A stretch of 64,000 bases of DNA from JAJDZL01 sp965221175 (GTDB taxonomy: Bacteria; Pseudomonadota; Gammaproteobacteria; Arenicellales; JAJDZL01): assembly GCA_965221175.1 (NCBI GenBank), contig OZ244867.1, positions 682,001-746,000 on the forward strand. The letters are read 5' to 3'. Positions 27,401 to 36,234 of this stretch are shown here, in pieces. The notes below the pieces were generated by a model that had not been told where the DNA came from, did no database searches, and saw nothing but the letters and a program-made list of their open reading frames with translations. Position 1 is the stretch's first letter, and every line of letters starts with the position of its first letter. The position numbers and the translations under genes were made by a program.

Positions 27401-28754
27401 GCAGCTGGATCGCCTTGCCCTCTACAAGCGTTGGTTCAAACGCCTGAATACCGAGTCGATGAAGCGTCGGCGCTCGATTCAGGAGCACCGGATGCTCTCG
27501 AATCACCTCTTCCAGTATGTCCCAAACCTCTGGAATCTCCTGTTCAGTTGCTTTTTTCGCGCGTTTTATGTTGGATCGATCTGGATAGCGTTTGATCAAT
27601 TCGTAATAGACAAACGGCTTGAACAGTTCCAGCGCCATTCTTTTCGGAATGCCGCACTGATGAAGCTTGAGAGTTGGACCGACAACGATCACGGAACGAC
27701 CGGAGTAATCCACTCGTTTTCCAAGCAGGTTCTGTCTGAACCGGCCCTGTTTGCCTTTGATCATATCGGCCAGCGACTTCAGCTTCTGCTTGTTCGCACC
27801 GGTGATCGTTTTACCGCGACGACCGTTGTCAAGCAGTGCGTCCACCGCTTCCTGAAGCATTCTTTTCTCATTGCGAACGATGATTTCCGGTGCATTCAGA
27901 TCAAGTAACCGTTTGAGTCGGTTATTACGATTAATGACACGTCTGTATAGGTCATTCAGATCAGAAGTAGCAAAACGCCCTGCATCGAGCGGCACAAGTG
28001 GACGCAGATCAGGCGGCAGAATCGGCAGAACCTGGAGGATCATCCACTCAGGTTTGTTACCGGATTGAATAAAGGATTCGATCAATTTTAAACGCTTTGT
28101 GAGCCTTTTGATCTTGGTTTCGGATTTGGTTTCATCCAGATCCTTTCGAAGCTTGATTGTTTCTTCCTGAAAATCTGTCTTCTTTACCAGATCGCGAATG
28201 GCTTCGGCCCCCATGCGCGCATCGAATTCACCACCATGCTCTTCAAAGGCTTCATGAAATTCCTCTTCGCTCATGCAATGGCCGCGATCCAGATATGTAT
28301 TCAAACCTGGTTCAATCACGAGGTAGGCTTCAAAGTACATAACCCGTTCGATCTGACGAACGGTCATGTCCAGCAAAAGACCTAGTCGAGACGGCAAACT
28401 CTTCAAAAACCAGATGTGTGCAACCGGGCTTGCCAGCTCAATGTGCCCCATCCTTTCTCGACGAACTTTGGAAAGCGTCACCTCAACGCCACATTTTTCA
28501 CACACCACTCCCTGGTGCTTCAGCCGCTTGTACTTCCCGCACTGACACTCGTTGTCTTTCACAGGACCAAACAGCTTTGCGCAGAACAGTCCATCGCGTT
28601 CCGGTTTGAAGGTTCGATAGTTAATCGTTTCCGGTTTTCTCACTTCTCCGAAAGACCAGCTTCGAATCTTTTCGGGCGAGGCCAATCCAATGCGGATTTC
28701 ATCGAAGTCATCCATTCTTCCTGATCGTCTCATCAGGTTTTCAATATTCTTCAT
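24465..28754 (-). CDS. rpoC: RNA polymerase beta' subunit
   Basis: A 1429-residue beta' subunit. The first zinc site is Cys70, Cys72, Cys85 and Cys88, the same numbering as Escherichia. The catalytic NADFDGDQMAVH motif that binds magnesium is near residue 460. A second zinc site is formed by cysteines in ESDCGAS and TCETKYGICATCYGRDLG. The length is about 20 residues above Escherichia, within the normal range. It lies 48 bases after rpoB. Confidence 0.98.
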   Translation of the reverse strand: MKNIENLMRRSGRMDDFDEIRIGLASPEKIRSWSFGEVRKPETINYRTFKPERDGLFCAKLFGPVKDNECQCGKYKRLKHQGVVCEKCGVEVTLSKVRRERMGHIELASPVAHIWFLKSLPSRLGLLLDMTVRQIERVMYFEAYLVIEPGLNTYLDRGHCMSEEEFHEAFEEHGGEFDARMGAEAIRDLVKKTDFQEETIKLRKDLDETKSETKIKRLTKRLKLIESFIQSGNKPEWMILQVLPILPPDLRPLVPLDAGRFATSDLNDLYRRVINRNNRLKRLLDLNAPEIIVRNEKRMLQEAVDALLDNGRRGKTITGANKQKLKSLADMIKGKQGRFRQNLLGKRVDYSGRSVIVVGPTLKLHQCGIPKRMALELFKPFVYYELIKRYPDRSNIKRAKKATEQEIPEVWDILEEVIREHPVLLNRAPTLHRLGIQAFEPTLVEGKAIQLHPLVCTPYNADFDGDQMAVHIPLTVESQIEARTLMMSTNNILSPANGEPIIVPSQDIVLGLYYLTRGAVNENGSGKVFADVAEVRRAYEVGAVSLHADIRVRIVETKMDNGALRETSKFYDTTVGRALLSEILPAGMDFALINRILNKRSISDIVNECYRHVGLKETVVLADQLMYLGFEYAAKGGISICVDDIEIPDDKKAILEAADKEVEFVQKQATSGLLTDGERYNKVVDIWGRASDKVAMSMMEKLRTEPVIDKDGNETEQMSFNPVHVMADSGARGSHAQIRQLAAMRGLMSKPDGTIIETPIKANFREGLDVLQYFISTHGARKGLADTALKTANSGYLTRRLIDVCQDLVVTESDCGASVGIQLEALVKGGEIVVPLSSRILGRTAAVDIKSPSNEEVLLFAGEMITERVVKTIERHAIHQVQVRSAVTCETKYGICATCYGRDLGRGHLVNRGEAVGVIAAQSIGEPGTQLTMRTFHMGGVAEREQSSTGITVNTQGVLEFERINYIENSRGNYIVNTRSGELKILDLNGIVAERYQVPYGGELFVKDGASVVPGQAIASWDPHIHPIINEVKGTVKLDNIVDGLTVSQSAEDLDVGQVEGGKRPFYTVLDSKLGSIEDRPAIRLVDDKDQTIMLPNTNREVRYLLPIGAQILVQHDSEASVGDVLARIPHDYDSTRDITGGLPRVAELFEARRPKDPAIYARYSGAVSFGEETKGKVRLIITEPDGTEHKELIAKGRTFMVFDGETVERGEQIIDGAPVSADILELKGVEELTAFIVREVQEVYRLQGVTINDKHIEVIVRQMLRKVRIEEAGSTMFLPGELVERAHYLEVNEKIREENESGADPQKQEAVAVRVLLGITKASLMTESFISAASFQETTRVLTDASVNGKVDNLRGLKENVIVGRLIPAGTGLVHHEERKRQRRQESLQAEEFSRMFEDAETSDEAVAEDEGVVTLDDNAFEIGLAKI

Positions 28755-28802
28755 GTGGCCCTCTTTGATAAATATTTTCTATACGTTTCACTGCCATTTC
28801 AC

Positions 28803-31800
28803 TCACTTCGTAGGACGCATTTCAACATTCAGTCCTAACGACCGAATCTCTTTCACAAGCACATTAAACGATTCGGGAGTATTTGCTTCCATACGATGGG
28901 TTCCACCTACGATATTTTCGTAAATCCTTGATCGGCCAAACATATCGTCCGACTTAACTGTAAGCATTTCCTGCAAGGTATAAGCCGCACCGTAGGCTTC
29001 AAGTGCCCACACTTCCATTTCACCGAATCGCTGTCCGCCGCCCATGGCCTTTCCGCCAAGCGGCTGCTGAGTGACAAGGCTGTAAGGTCCCGTTGAACGG
29101 GCATGCATCTTGTCATCAACCAAGTGCGTCAATTTCAGCATGTACATGTAGCCGACGGTGATTGGTCGATCAAAAGCCTCGCCAGTACGCCCGTCGTAGA
29201 GAATTGCCTGACCTCTGGTTGGCAGACCAGCGAGTTTAAGCATTTCCTTCACTTCGTCTTCAGTTGCGCCGTCAAATACCGGCGTCGCCATCGGCAAACC
29301 ATTTTTGAGGTTTCCAGCAAGCTCCATGACCTGTTTCGTATTGAGAGATTTCAACACTGATTTTTCAGAGGGCGATGTATAAAACTTCTCAAGGTGTTTC
29401 TTCATCTGCGGTGCCTTGATGCCATTGTCGATCATCTCGCCAATCTGTCTGCCAATTTCATGGGAAGCCCAACCCAAGTGCGTTTCAAGCACTTGCCCGA
29501 TATTCATTCGAGAAGGAACTCCAAGCGGATTCAGGATGATGTCAACGGTTGTGCCATCCACAATATGCGGCATGTCTTCGATCGGAACAATCTTGGAAAT
29601 GACACCTTTGTTACCATGGCGCCCGGCCATCTTATCTCCAGGCTGCAGTCTGCGCTTCACGGCTACGAACACTTTGACGCGTTTCAAAACGCCTGTTTTT
29701 AGCTCGTCTCCCTGATCCAATTTCTGGCTCTTGCTGGCAAACTCCTGATCCTTCTGAATTTTCTTCTCCTCAATCTGAGCGCGGATCAATTCAAATTTTC
29801 GTGCAACTTCATCGTCTCGAACGCGTATTTCAAACCAATTCTTTCGCCTCAGACCAGCAAGGTATTCGCTGGAAATTATTGATCCTTTGCTCAAGTCATT
29901 GGGGCCGCCTTCGGCAATTTGTCCTTCGAGCAATGCAGCGATGCGGTCAAATGCAGCGTCTTCCTCAATACGAAGCTGATCGTGCAAGTTCTTTTCAATA
30001 CGATCTTTCTCTAACTCGATATTTTCCTTAGCACGACCATCACGCTCAAGATCTTCCCGGGTGAATACCTGAACATCAATTACCGTTCCCGACATGCCGG
30101 TTGGCATTCTGAGAGAGGTATCCTTGATATCCGATGCCTTCTCGCCAAAAATTGCAAACATCAACTTCTGTTCCGGCGTTGGCTGGATGTCTCCTTTGGG
30201 TGAGACCTTTCCTACAAGAATGTCGCCAGACTTGACTTCAGCTCCGTTGTAAATGATTCCATGATCATCAAGTTTGCCAAGCGCTTCATAGCCGATACTC
30301 GGTATGTCTTTAGTGATTTCTTCAGGCCCCATGCGAGTGTCTCGTGCCTCAATGGAAAGTTCTTCGATGTGTACTGTCGTGTAGACTTCGTCCTGCACCA
30401 AGCGCTCCGATATCACGATCGAATCCTCGAAGTTGTAACCACTCCAAGCCATGAAAGCAACCAGAATGTTTCTGCCAAGCGCCAATTCACCCATGTTCGT
30501 TGCTGGTCCGTCAGCAATAGTGTCATCTCGCTGGATTCGATCACCGACATTAACCAGCGGTCGCTGGTTGATGGTGGTACTCTGATTCGATCTTCGGTAT
30601 TTGATCAGACTGTAAATGTCAACGCCAGATTCCTGATCTTTAATCTCTTCCTCGTTAACACGAATCACGATACGACCTCCATCGACTGAATCGACGATAC
30701 CGCCTCGTTTTGCAGTTACGGTAACACCAGACTCTACGCCAACGGTGCGTTCCGTACCTGTTCCAATCAAAGGCGTTTCGGTCTGAATTGTCGGCACTGC
30801 CTGACGTTGCATGTTCGAGCCCATCAATGCACGGTTGGCATCATCGTGTTCGAGGAATGGTATACACGCGGTTGCGATCGATACAATCTGGGCCGGTGCT
30901 ACATCCACATAGTCGATATTGTTCGGACTTGATAGCGTGAATTCATTACCGCTTCGACACGGTACCAATTCCTTGGTGAGTTGACCTTTTTCTCCGGATG
31001 CCACATCGGTCGGAGCAATCACAAAATCGCCTTCTTCAATCGCAGACAGAAAATGCACATCTTTGGGGTTGGTTGAAACCTTACCGCCTCTGACTTTTCG
31101 ATAAGGCGTCTCCAGAAATCCGTAGTTATTGATACGTGCGTACATGGCGAGCGAATTGATTAGGCCAATATTCGGGCCTTCAGGCGTTTCGATCGGACAA
31201 ACCCGTCCATAGTGGGTTGGATGTACGTCTCGAACTTCAAATCCTGCACGTTCGCGCGATAGGCCACCTGGACCGAGCGCCGTTACTCTGCGCTTGTGAG
31301 TTACTTCGGACAATGGATTAATCTGATCCATGAACTGGGACAATTGACTGGATCGAAAGAATTCTCTGACAACAGCCGTGACCGGCTTGGAATTTATCAT
31401 TTCCTGAGGGATTTTTCGATCGACATCCGGTTGATTTAGCTGCTCGCGAACAGCGCGCTCCACCCGTCCCAGACCGGTTCGGAACTGGTTCTCTACGAGT
31501 TCCCCAACGGAGCGAACTCTTCGATTCCCTAAATTGTCGATGTCATCTACTTCTCCTTTACCATCTTTCAGGTCAATCAGAAGTTTCATGACATCAATGA
31601 TGTCCTTTTCTTCCAAATAATTCGGTCCAGTGGTAGAATCCCGGTGCAGTCTGCGCGAGAGCTTCATTCTTCCCACTGCTGACAAGTTGTATCGTTCGGG
31701 TGTGAAGAACAGGGATTGAAACATGTTTTCGGCGGCTTCATCCGTCGGCTGATCGCCCGGCCTCATCATTCGATAGATTCGTTTTTTCGCTTCCTTCTTG

Positions 31801-33296
31801 TCTGGGCTGCCGTCCAATTGCAATGTATCGGAAATGTAAGGGCCACAATCGATTTCATTTGTATAGATAGTCTGAAATTCGGTAATGCCAGCTTCCAGCA
31901 GTTGTCGAATCATCAATCCGTCATCGTCAAATTTTTGATTTGCACGCATGATGACATTGTCTTTCGGTAACTCTTGAATTTGGCTGGCGAGCTTGAATTG
32001 GGTAATGCTGGAACTGCGAAGTTTGCTCAGCATATCGTTTCCCCTATCGATCTCGTCGTCTGCTTTCATCAGGACCTCTCCGGTTTCCGGATCTGACAAG
32101 ACGCTTCCGGCCTTTCTGCCTACCAAGTATGAATCTGGTACAACCACACGCTTGATTCGAGATTCCTTGATTCTGTTGATCGCCTCCAGATCGATCTGAG
32201 TGTTCTTTTCAACGAGCAAATCACCGCTAGGTCCGACCAAATCAAAGTCAAACGTAGTGCCTTCCAATCGCTGCACTCGATCCAAAGACATCGTAATTCG
32301 ATTGTCTTTCCTCAGAATGAATGTTTCGGTATCGGCGTTCATGTCGTTAGACTCGATGACTTTTGTACAGGTGCGCCCTGCTAGATAGGAATGTGAAACC
32401 TCGAAACGCTTCACCCGAGCAGCTGACAGCTTTAGGACATCGGCCTGATTGACCCGTTTTCCCTTCTCAATAATGACATCGCCACCGCTGTTCTTAATTT
32501 CGAAATCCAATACCTGTCCACGAAGTTTTACTGGATCGTTCAGCAACAGCGTCAATGAACCGTCTTTGGCAATCTTGAATGTATCGAAGTCATAGAATTC
32601 TTCAAGAATTCTTTCGACATCGTAATCCATGGCTCTCAGAAGCAAAGTAGCCGGTTCTTTCTTTCTACGGTCAATTCGCATGTACAGGTGATCCTTGGTG
32701 TCGAATTCAAAATCCAGCCACGACCCCCAATATGGAATCACCCGACAATTGAAAAGCAGTTTTCCAGACGAATGGGACTTCCCTTTATCGTGATCGAAAA
32801 ACACGCCTGGAGAGCGATGCAGCTGAGATACGACAACTCGCTCTGTTCCGTTAATGATGAATGAACCGCTTTCGGTCATCAAAGGAATATCGCCGATATA
32901 GACGAATTCGCTCTCTTTGACGTCTTTAACTCGTCGTTCGCCTTTATTTGCGCCAGACTCAACGCGTTCGAAACTGACGAGTTTCAAGGTCGCCTTGAGC
33001 GGTGCATGGTACGTCAATCCGCGTTGACGACATTCGCTTTCGTCAAAAATAGGATCATCAAGTCTATACTCAACAAACTGGAGTTCAATTGTTTGATTGC
33101 TGTCCGTGATGGGAAACGCGGAATTAAATGCGGCTTGCAGCCCTACATTTTCTCTTTTATCAGCTGCAACATCAGCCTGCAAAAATTGCTTATACGAACT
33201 TTTCTGAATTTCTAGGAGATATGGCACAGGCAACACGTCTTTGCGCTTGCCGAAATTTTTTCGAATTCGTTTCTTTTCAGTAAAACTGTATTTCAT
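28803..33296 (-). CDS. rpoB: RNA polymerase beta subunit with enlarged SI1 region
   Basis: A 1497-residue beta subunit, about 155 residues longer than Escherichia RpoB. Most of the extra length lies in the region matching the SI1 (beta i4) insertion, here about residues 245-490. Residues 257-314 and 343-400 are tandem copies of one module (18 of 58 positions identical by eye). The rifampicin pocket reads SSQLSQFMDQINPLSE, so the position equal to Escherichia Asn518 is Ile659. The C-terminal GGKAMGGGQRFGEMEVWAL is intact. There is no evident ribosome-binding site before the ATG. Confidence 0.98.
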   Translation of the reverse strand: MKYSFTEKKRIRKNFGKRKDVLPVPYLLEIQKSSYKQFLQADVAADKRENVGLQAAFNSAFPITDSNQTIELQFVEYRLDDPIFDESECRQRGLTYHAPLKATLKLVSFERVESGANKGERRVKDVKESEFVYIGDIPLMTESGSFIINGTERVVVSQLHRSPGVFFDHDKGKSHSSGKLLFNCRVIPYWGSWLDFEFDTKDHLYMRIDRRKKEPATLLLRAMDYDVERILEEFYDFDTFKIAKDGSLTLLLNDPVKLRGQVLDFEIKNSGGDVIIEKGKRVNQADVLKLSAARVKRFEVSHSYLAGRTCTKVIESNDMNADTETFILRKDNRITMSLDRVQRLEGTTFDFDLVGPSGDLLVEKNTQIDLEAINRIKESRIKRVVVPDSYLVGRKAGSVLSDPETGEVLMKADDEIDRGNDMLSKLRSSSITQFKLASQIQELPKDNVIMRANQKFDDDGLMIRQLLEAGITEFQTIYTNEIDCGPYISDTLQLDGSPDKKEAKKRIYRMMRPGDQPTDEAAENMFQSLFFTPERYNLSAVGRMKLSRRLHRDSTTGPNYLEEKDIIDVMKLLIDLKDGKGEVDDIDNLGNRRVRSVGELVENQFRTGLGRVERAVREQLNQPDVDRKIPQEMINSKPVTAVVREFFRSSQLSQFMDQINPLSEVTHKRRVTALGPGGLSRERAGFEVRDVHPTHYGRVCPIETPEGPNIGLINSLAMYARINNYGFLETPYRKVRGGKVSTNPKDVHFLSAIEEGDFVIAPTDVASGEKGQLTKELVPCRSGNEFTLSSPNNIDYVDVAPAQIVSIATACIPFLEHDDANRALMGSNMQRQAVPTIQTETPLIGTGTERTVGVESGVTVTAKRGGIVDSVDGGRIVIRVNEEEIKDQESGVDIYSLIKYRRSNQSTTINQRPLVNVGDRIQRDDTIADGPATNMGELALGRNILVAFMAWSGYNFEDSIVISERLVQDEVYTTVHIEELSIEARDTRMGPEEITKDIPSIGYEALGKLDDHGIIYNGAEVKSGDILVGKVSPKGDIQPTPEQKLMFAIFGEKASDIKDTSLRMPTGMSGTVIDVQVFTREDLERDGRAKENIELEKDRIEKNLHDQLRIEEDAAFDRIAALLEGQIAEGGPNDLSKGSIISSEYLAGLRRKNWFEIRVRDDEVARKFELIRAQIEEKKIQKDQEFASKSQKLDQGDELKTGVLKRVKVFVAVKRRLQPGDKMAGRHGNKGVISKIVPIEDMPHIVDGTTVDIILNPLGVPSRMNIGQVLETHLGWASHEIGRQIGEMIDNGIKAPQMKKHLEKFYTSPSEKSVLKSLNTKQVMELAGNLKNGLPMATPVFDGATEDEVKEMLKLAGLPTRGQAILYDGRTGEAFDRPITVGYMYMLKLTHLVDDKMHARSTGPYSLVTQQPLGGKAMGGGQRFGEMEVWALEAYGAAYTLQEMLTVKSDDMFGRSRIYENIVGGTHRMEANTPESFNVLVKEIRSLGLNVEMRPTK
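32097..32528 (-). repeat. Coding repeat: duplicated module in the SI1 region of rpoB
   Basis: Bases 32355-32528 (residues 257-314) and 32097-32270 (residues 343-400) encode related 58-residue modules. The shared anchors are LxG near the start, DF, GD, EK, R-KR in the middle, and SYLxGR near the end. Escherichia SI1 has a single module of this form (LRGETASFDI to YIAGKV). The copies differ enough at the DNA level that the duplication must be old. Confidence 0.75.
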
Positions 33297-33344
33297 TTGA
33301 AGTAAGTGCCTGACTGGTCTGGTGTATTTTTATGTACAAGCGAA

Positions 33345-33372
33345 CGCGGGCTCTATCTTGAATAGAGCCGCG
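33345..33372 (-). promoter_or_regulatory. Hairpin in the rplL-rpoB gap
   Basis: An 11-bp stem with one bulged G, running from CGC and GGCTCTAT to ATAGAGCC and GCG around a 5-base loop, in the 133-base gap between rplL and rpoB. No U-run follows on the minus strand. In Escherichia this gap carries an attenuator and an RNase III site, so processing or partial termination is the likely role. Confidence 0.5.
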
Positions 33373-33429
33373 AACAGCGTAGAAACGAGAATGTCGTTTA
33401 TTGGATTGCGATTCGTTATCGACAATCGC

Positions 33430-33819
33430 TTACTTGATCTCCGCAGATCCGCCGGCTTCCTCAATTTCTTTCTTGAGGTTTTCGGCGTCTTCTTTCGACA
33501 TACCCTCCATAATTGTGGCAGGAGCGCTTTCGGTAAGATCTTTGGATTCTTTCAGCCCAAGTCCTGCTGCGCCGCGAACGACTTTGATGACGTTCACTTT
33601 CTTGTCGCCGACGGCAGTCAATATGACCGAGAACTCCGTCTGTTCTTCTTCTGCTTCCACAGCTGCGTCTGCTGCTGCACCCGCGCCCGGCATTGCCATT
33701 ACGGGAGCGATGGCGGCGGAAACACCGAACTTGTCTTCTATATCCTTGATCAATTCTGATAGATCTAGCACTGACATGTCCGAAATGGCTTCAATGATTT
33801 CTTGCCTTGATAAAGACAT
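33430..33819 (-). CDS. rplL: 50S ribosomal protein L7/L12
   Basis: A 129-residue stalk protein. The N-terminal dimerisation domain (DMSVLDLSELIKDIEDKFGV) is followed by an Ala/Gly-rich hinge and the C-terminal domain that recruits translation factors (KKVNVIKVVRGAAGLGLKES). It lies between rplJ and rpoB. Confidence 0.98.
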   Translation of the reverse strand: MSLSRQEIIEAISDMSVLDLSELIKDIEDKFGVSAAIAPVMAMPGAGAAADAAVEAEEEQTEFSVILTAVGDKKVNVIKVVRGAAGLGLKESKDLTESAPATIMEGMSKEDAENLKKEIEEAGGSAEIK

Positions 33820-33873
33820 TAAAAATACCCCCTTAAGTAGTGGATTGAATTCGTAAAAAATTGAATCTGATTG

Positions 33874-33891
33874 AGAACTCTCTTGAGTTCT
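33874..33891 (-). promoter_or_regulatory. Small hairpin just after rplJ
   Basis: AGAACTC and GAGTTCT form a 7-bp stem with a 4-base loop directly after the rplJ stop codon. No U-run follows, so it is not a normal terminator. It may influence the known need for about four times more L7/L12 than L10, but this is speculation. Confidence 0.35.
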
Positions 33892-34416
33892 TTACTGTTC
33901 TTCTTTCGAGTCCTTGACGGCTGCCAACACTCGTACCAGCCCGGTTGGAATTCCGTTTAAGGCATTCACAAAACGTTGTAAAGGAGCAGCAAGTGTTCCA
34001 ACGAGTTTGCCAAGCAACTCTTCTCGACTTGGCAGTTTGGCAATTTGCTCTAGCTTTTCTTCCGACAGTAGTTCTCCGTTCAATGCACCAGTTCGAATAG
34101 TGAATGTCTTGTTATCTTTCGAGAAATCCGTTATCGTCTTTGCAGCTGCAACTGGATCCTCAGAAATTGCTATGGCAACCGGACCAGTGAAATAGTCGAT
34201 CAGACATTCGAAGTCTGTGTCTTGTGCTGCTCGCCGTGCCAGCGTATTTTTTACTACTTGAATTCGCACATTTGATTGGCGAGCATTGCGACGCAGGTTG
34301 CCCATATGCGCAACATCTACGCCGCGAAATTCTGCCAGTATCGCGAGATTGGCAGATTGCAGTTCCTTGCGGACCTGGTCCACAATCTGATGTTTTCGTT
34401 GAAGATTTTCGTTCAT
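33892..34416 (-). CDS. rplJ: 50S ribosomal protein L10
   Basis: A 174-residue L10, the anchor of the L7/L12 stalk. The rRNA-binding N-terminal domain has ANLAILAEFRGVDVAHMGNL, and the C-terminal helix that binds L7/L12 dimers is present. The gap to rplA is only 42 bases, too short for the full enteric L10 leader. Confidence 0.97.
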   Translation of the reverse strand: MNENLQRKHQIVDQVRKELQSANLAILAEFRGVDVAHMGNLRRNARQSNVRIQVVKNTLARRAAQDTDFECLIDYFTGPVAIAISEDPVAAAKTITDFSKDNKTFTIRTGALNGELLSEEKLEQIAKLPSREELLGKLVGTLAAPLQRFVNALNGIPTGLVRVLAAVKDSKEEQ

Positions 34417-34458
34417 AGCTTTATAGTCGGCAGTTATCAGTTCAATTCAAACAATTGT

Positions 34459-35157
34459 CTATACGCGCGAAAGTTCAGTTGCATCGACTCGAACGCCAGG
34501 TCCCATTGTTGTAGAAAGAGAGACTTTGCGAATGTACTGCCCCTTGGCTGCCGACGGCTGCGCACGCTTCAAAACACGAAGCAATTCCTTCAGATTCTCC
34601 GTCAGCGCATCTGAATCAAAAGAAGCCTTTCCAATTCGGCAGTGAATGATTCCGGCTCGGTCAATTCTGAAATCCACCTTACCCGCCTTGGCCTCTCGAA
34701 CCGCTTCAGCAATGTCAGATCGAACAGTACCAGTTTTTGGATTAGGCATGAGTCCTCTCGGCCCCAATATACGTCCAACAGAAGCTACTGTTTTCATCGC
34801 ATCGGGTTCTGCTATACACGCTTCAAAATCAATTTTCCCACTCTTCACCTCCGCAGCCAAGTCGTCCAGTCCGACTACTTCGGCTCCCGCTTCCTTGGCC
34901 GCCTCGGCATTGGCTCCCGAAGCGAATACTGCGACCCGAACCGACTTGCCAATACCTTTCGGCAATATTGCCGAGCCTCGTACATTCTGATCCGATTTCC
35001 TTGCATCAATACCAAGCTGTATCGTCGCTTCAACTGTTTCATCAAACTTCGCAGATGCAGTTTTCTTGACGAGTTCTACTGCGTCGTTAACCGCGTATAC
35101 TTTGGCACGATCAACCAAAGCCGCAACTTCTCTGCTTCTTTTTCCGGAATTCGACAT
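34459..35157 (-). CDS. rplA: 50S ribosomal protein L1
   Basis: A 232-residue two-domain L1 of the mobile stalk at the tRNA exit site. It contains GRILGPRGLMPNPKTGTVR and the C-terminal TTMGPGVRVDATEL. Its ATG overlaps the rplK stop by one base (TAATG), so the pair is probably translationally coupled. Confidence 0.98.
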   Translation of the reverse strand: MSNSGKRSREVAALVDRAKVYAVNDAVELVKKTASAKFDETVEATIQLGIDARKSDQNVRGSAILPKGIGKSVRVAVFASGANAEAAKEAGAEVVGLDDLAAEVKSGKIDFEACIAEPDAMKTVASVGRILGPRGLMPNPKTGTVRSDIAEAVREAKAGKVDFRIDRAGIIHCRIGKASFDSDALTENLKELLRVLKRAQPSAAKGQYIRKVSLSTTMGPGVRVDATELSRV

Positions 35158-35591
35158 TATTGTCCCTCCTCAGTTTCCAAGCCCATGCTGCGTGCACTGC
35201 CCGCGATGATTCGTACTGCCTGATCCATATCGTAACTGTTCAAGTCTGGATTCTTCAGCGAGACGATTTCTTCCAGCTGGGACCGCGTGACCTTTCCAAC
35301 CTTGTCTCGATTGGGTTCGGCACTGCCCTTGTCTACGCCGGCCGCCTGTTTCAAAAGATACGATGCCGGCGGTGTCTTGGTGATAAAAGTAAACGTTCTA
35401 TCCGAATAAACTGTAATAACTACAGGGATCGGCATACCGGTTTCGAGCGATTGTGTCTTGGCATTGAACGCTTTGCAGAACTCCGGAATGTTCAGACCGT
35501 GCTGGCCAAGCGCTGGACCCACCGGCGGACCCGGGGCAGCTTCCTTAGCGGGCACCTGTAATTTGACATATGCAGTAATCTTTTTTGCCAT
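35157..35591 (-). CDS. rplK: 50S ribosomal protein L11
   Basis: A 144-residue L11, part of the GTPase-associated centre and needed for the stringent response. The N-terminal domain has PAKEAAPGPPVGPALGQHGL and the C-terminal domain ends AVRIIAGSARSMGLE. It lies 37 bases after nusG. Confidence 0.98.
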   Translation of the reverse strand: MAKKITAYVKLQVPAKEAAPGPPVGPALGQHGLNIPEFCKAFNAKTQSLETGMPIPVVITVYSDRTFTFITKTPPASYLLKQAAGVDKGSAEPNRDKVGKVTRSQLEEIVSLKNPDLNSYDMDQAVRIIAGSARSMGLETEEGQ

Positions 35592-35628
35592 TTAAAGTTC
35601 CTAGTTCGACAGGTTTACAGGTATCCTT

Positions 35629-36231
35629 TCAATTCTTTGTAACTTGACTGAAATCAAGTTCTACGGGTGTGGATCGTCCGAAAATAGTCACCGACACCCG
35701 CAACTTACTCTTTTCATAATTCACATCTTCAACGGTACCATTGAATTCCTCAAAAGGACCATCGATCACTCGAACAAGCTCGCCGGGAGCAAAATAGAAC
35801 TTCGGCCTCGGATTGTTCACTCCAGCTTCAACTTGGTCAATAATTGCCTGCGCTTCATTTTCAGAGATTGGCGTAGGGGTTTTCCCGCCAATGAAACTCG
35901 ATACATGCGGTATGCTGTTCACAAGCTGCCAGGACTCCGGTGACATTTCCATATGGATGAATACGTAGCCAGGATAAAAGTTTCGTTCAGTCGTGCGTTT
36001 TTGTCCTCCGCGCATTTCTACGACTTCTTCGGTCGGCACCAGAATCTGGCCGAACTTATCAATGAAATTTTCTCGCTCAATATATTGACGAAGCGATTGT
36101 TCAACGCGTCTTTCGTGTCCAGAATACGTATGAAGTACATACCATCGTTTCCCGTTGTCTTTATCGGCAACACTTCGAGCATTATTCTGCTCGTCGGAAT
36201 CCATTTGCTCTTTCAGATCACTGTCAGTCAT
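35629..36231 (-). CDS. nusG: Transcription termination/antitermination factor NusG
   Basis: A 200-residue NusG. The NGN domain starts near residue 28 (KRWYVLHTYSGHERRVEQSL), and the KOW domain near residue 150 has GELVRVIDGPFEEFNGTV. An acidic, poorly conserved stretch of about 25 residues precedes the NGN domain. It starts 3 bases after secE. Confidence 0.97.
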   Translation of the reverse strand: MTDSDLKEQMDSDEQNNARSVADKDNGKRWYVLHTYSGHERRVEQSLRQYIERENFIDKFGQILVPTEEVVEMRGGQKRTTERNFYPGYVFIHMEMSPESWQLVNSIPHVSSFIGGKTPTPISENEAQAIIDQVEAGVNNPRPKFYFAPGELVRVIDGPFEEFNGTVEDVNYEKSKLRVSVTIFGRSTPVELDFSQVTKN

Positions 36232-36234
36232 CCA

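Noticed and set aside
33401..33856. A 151-codon plus-strand frame across rplL
   Set aside because: It is Ser/Ala-rich antisense translation of rplL and has no start signal.
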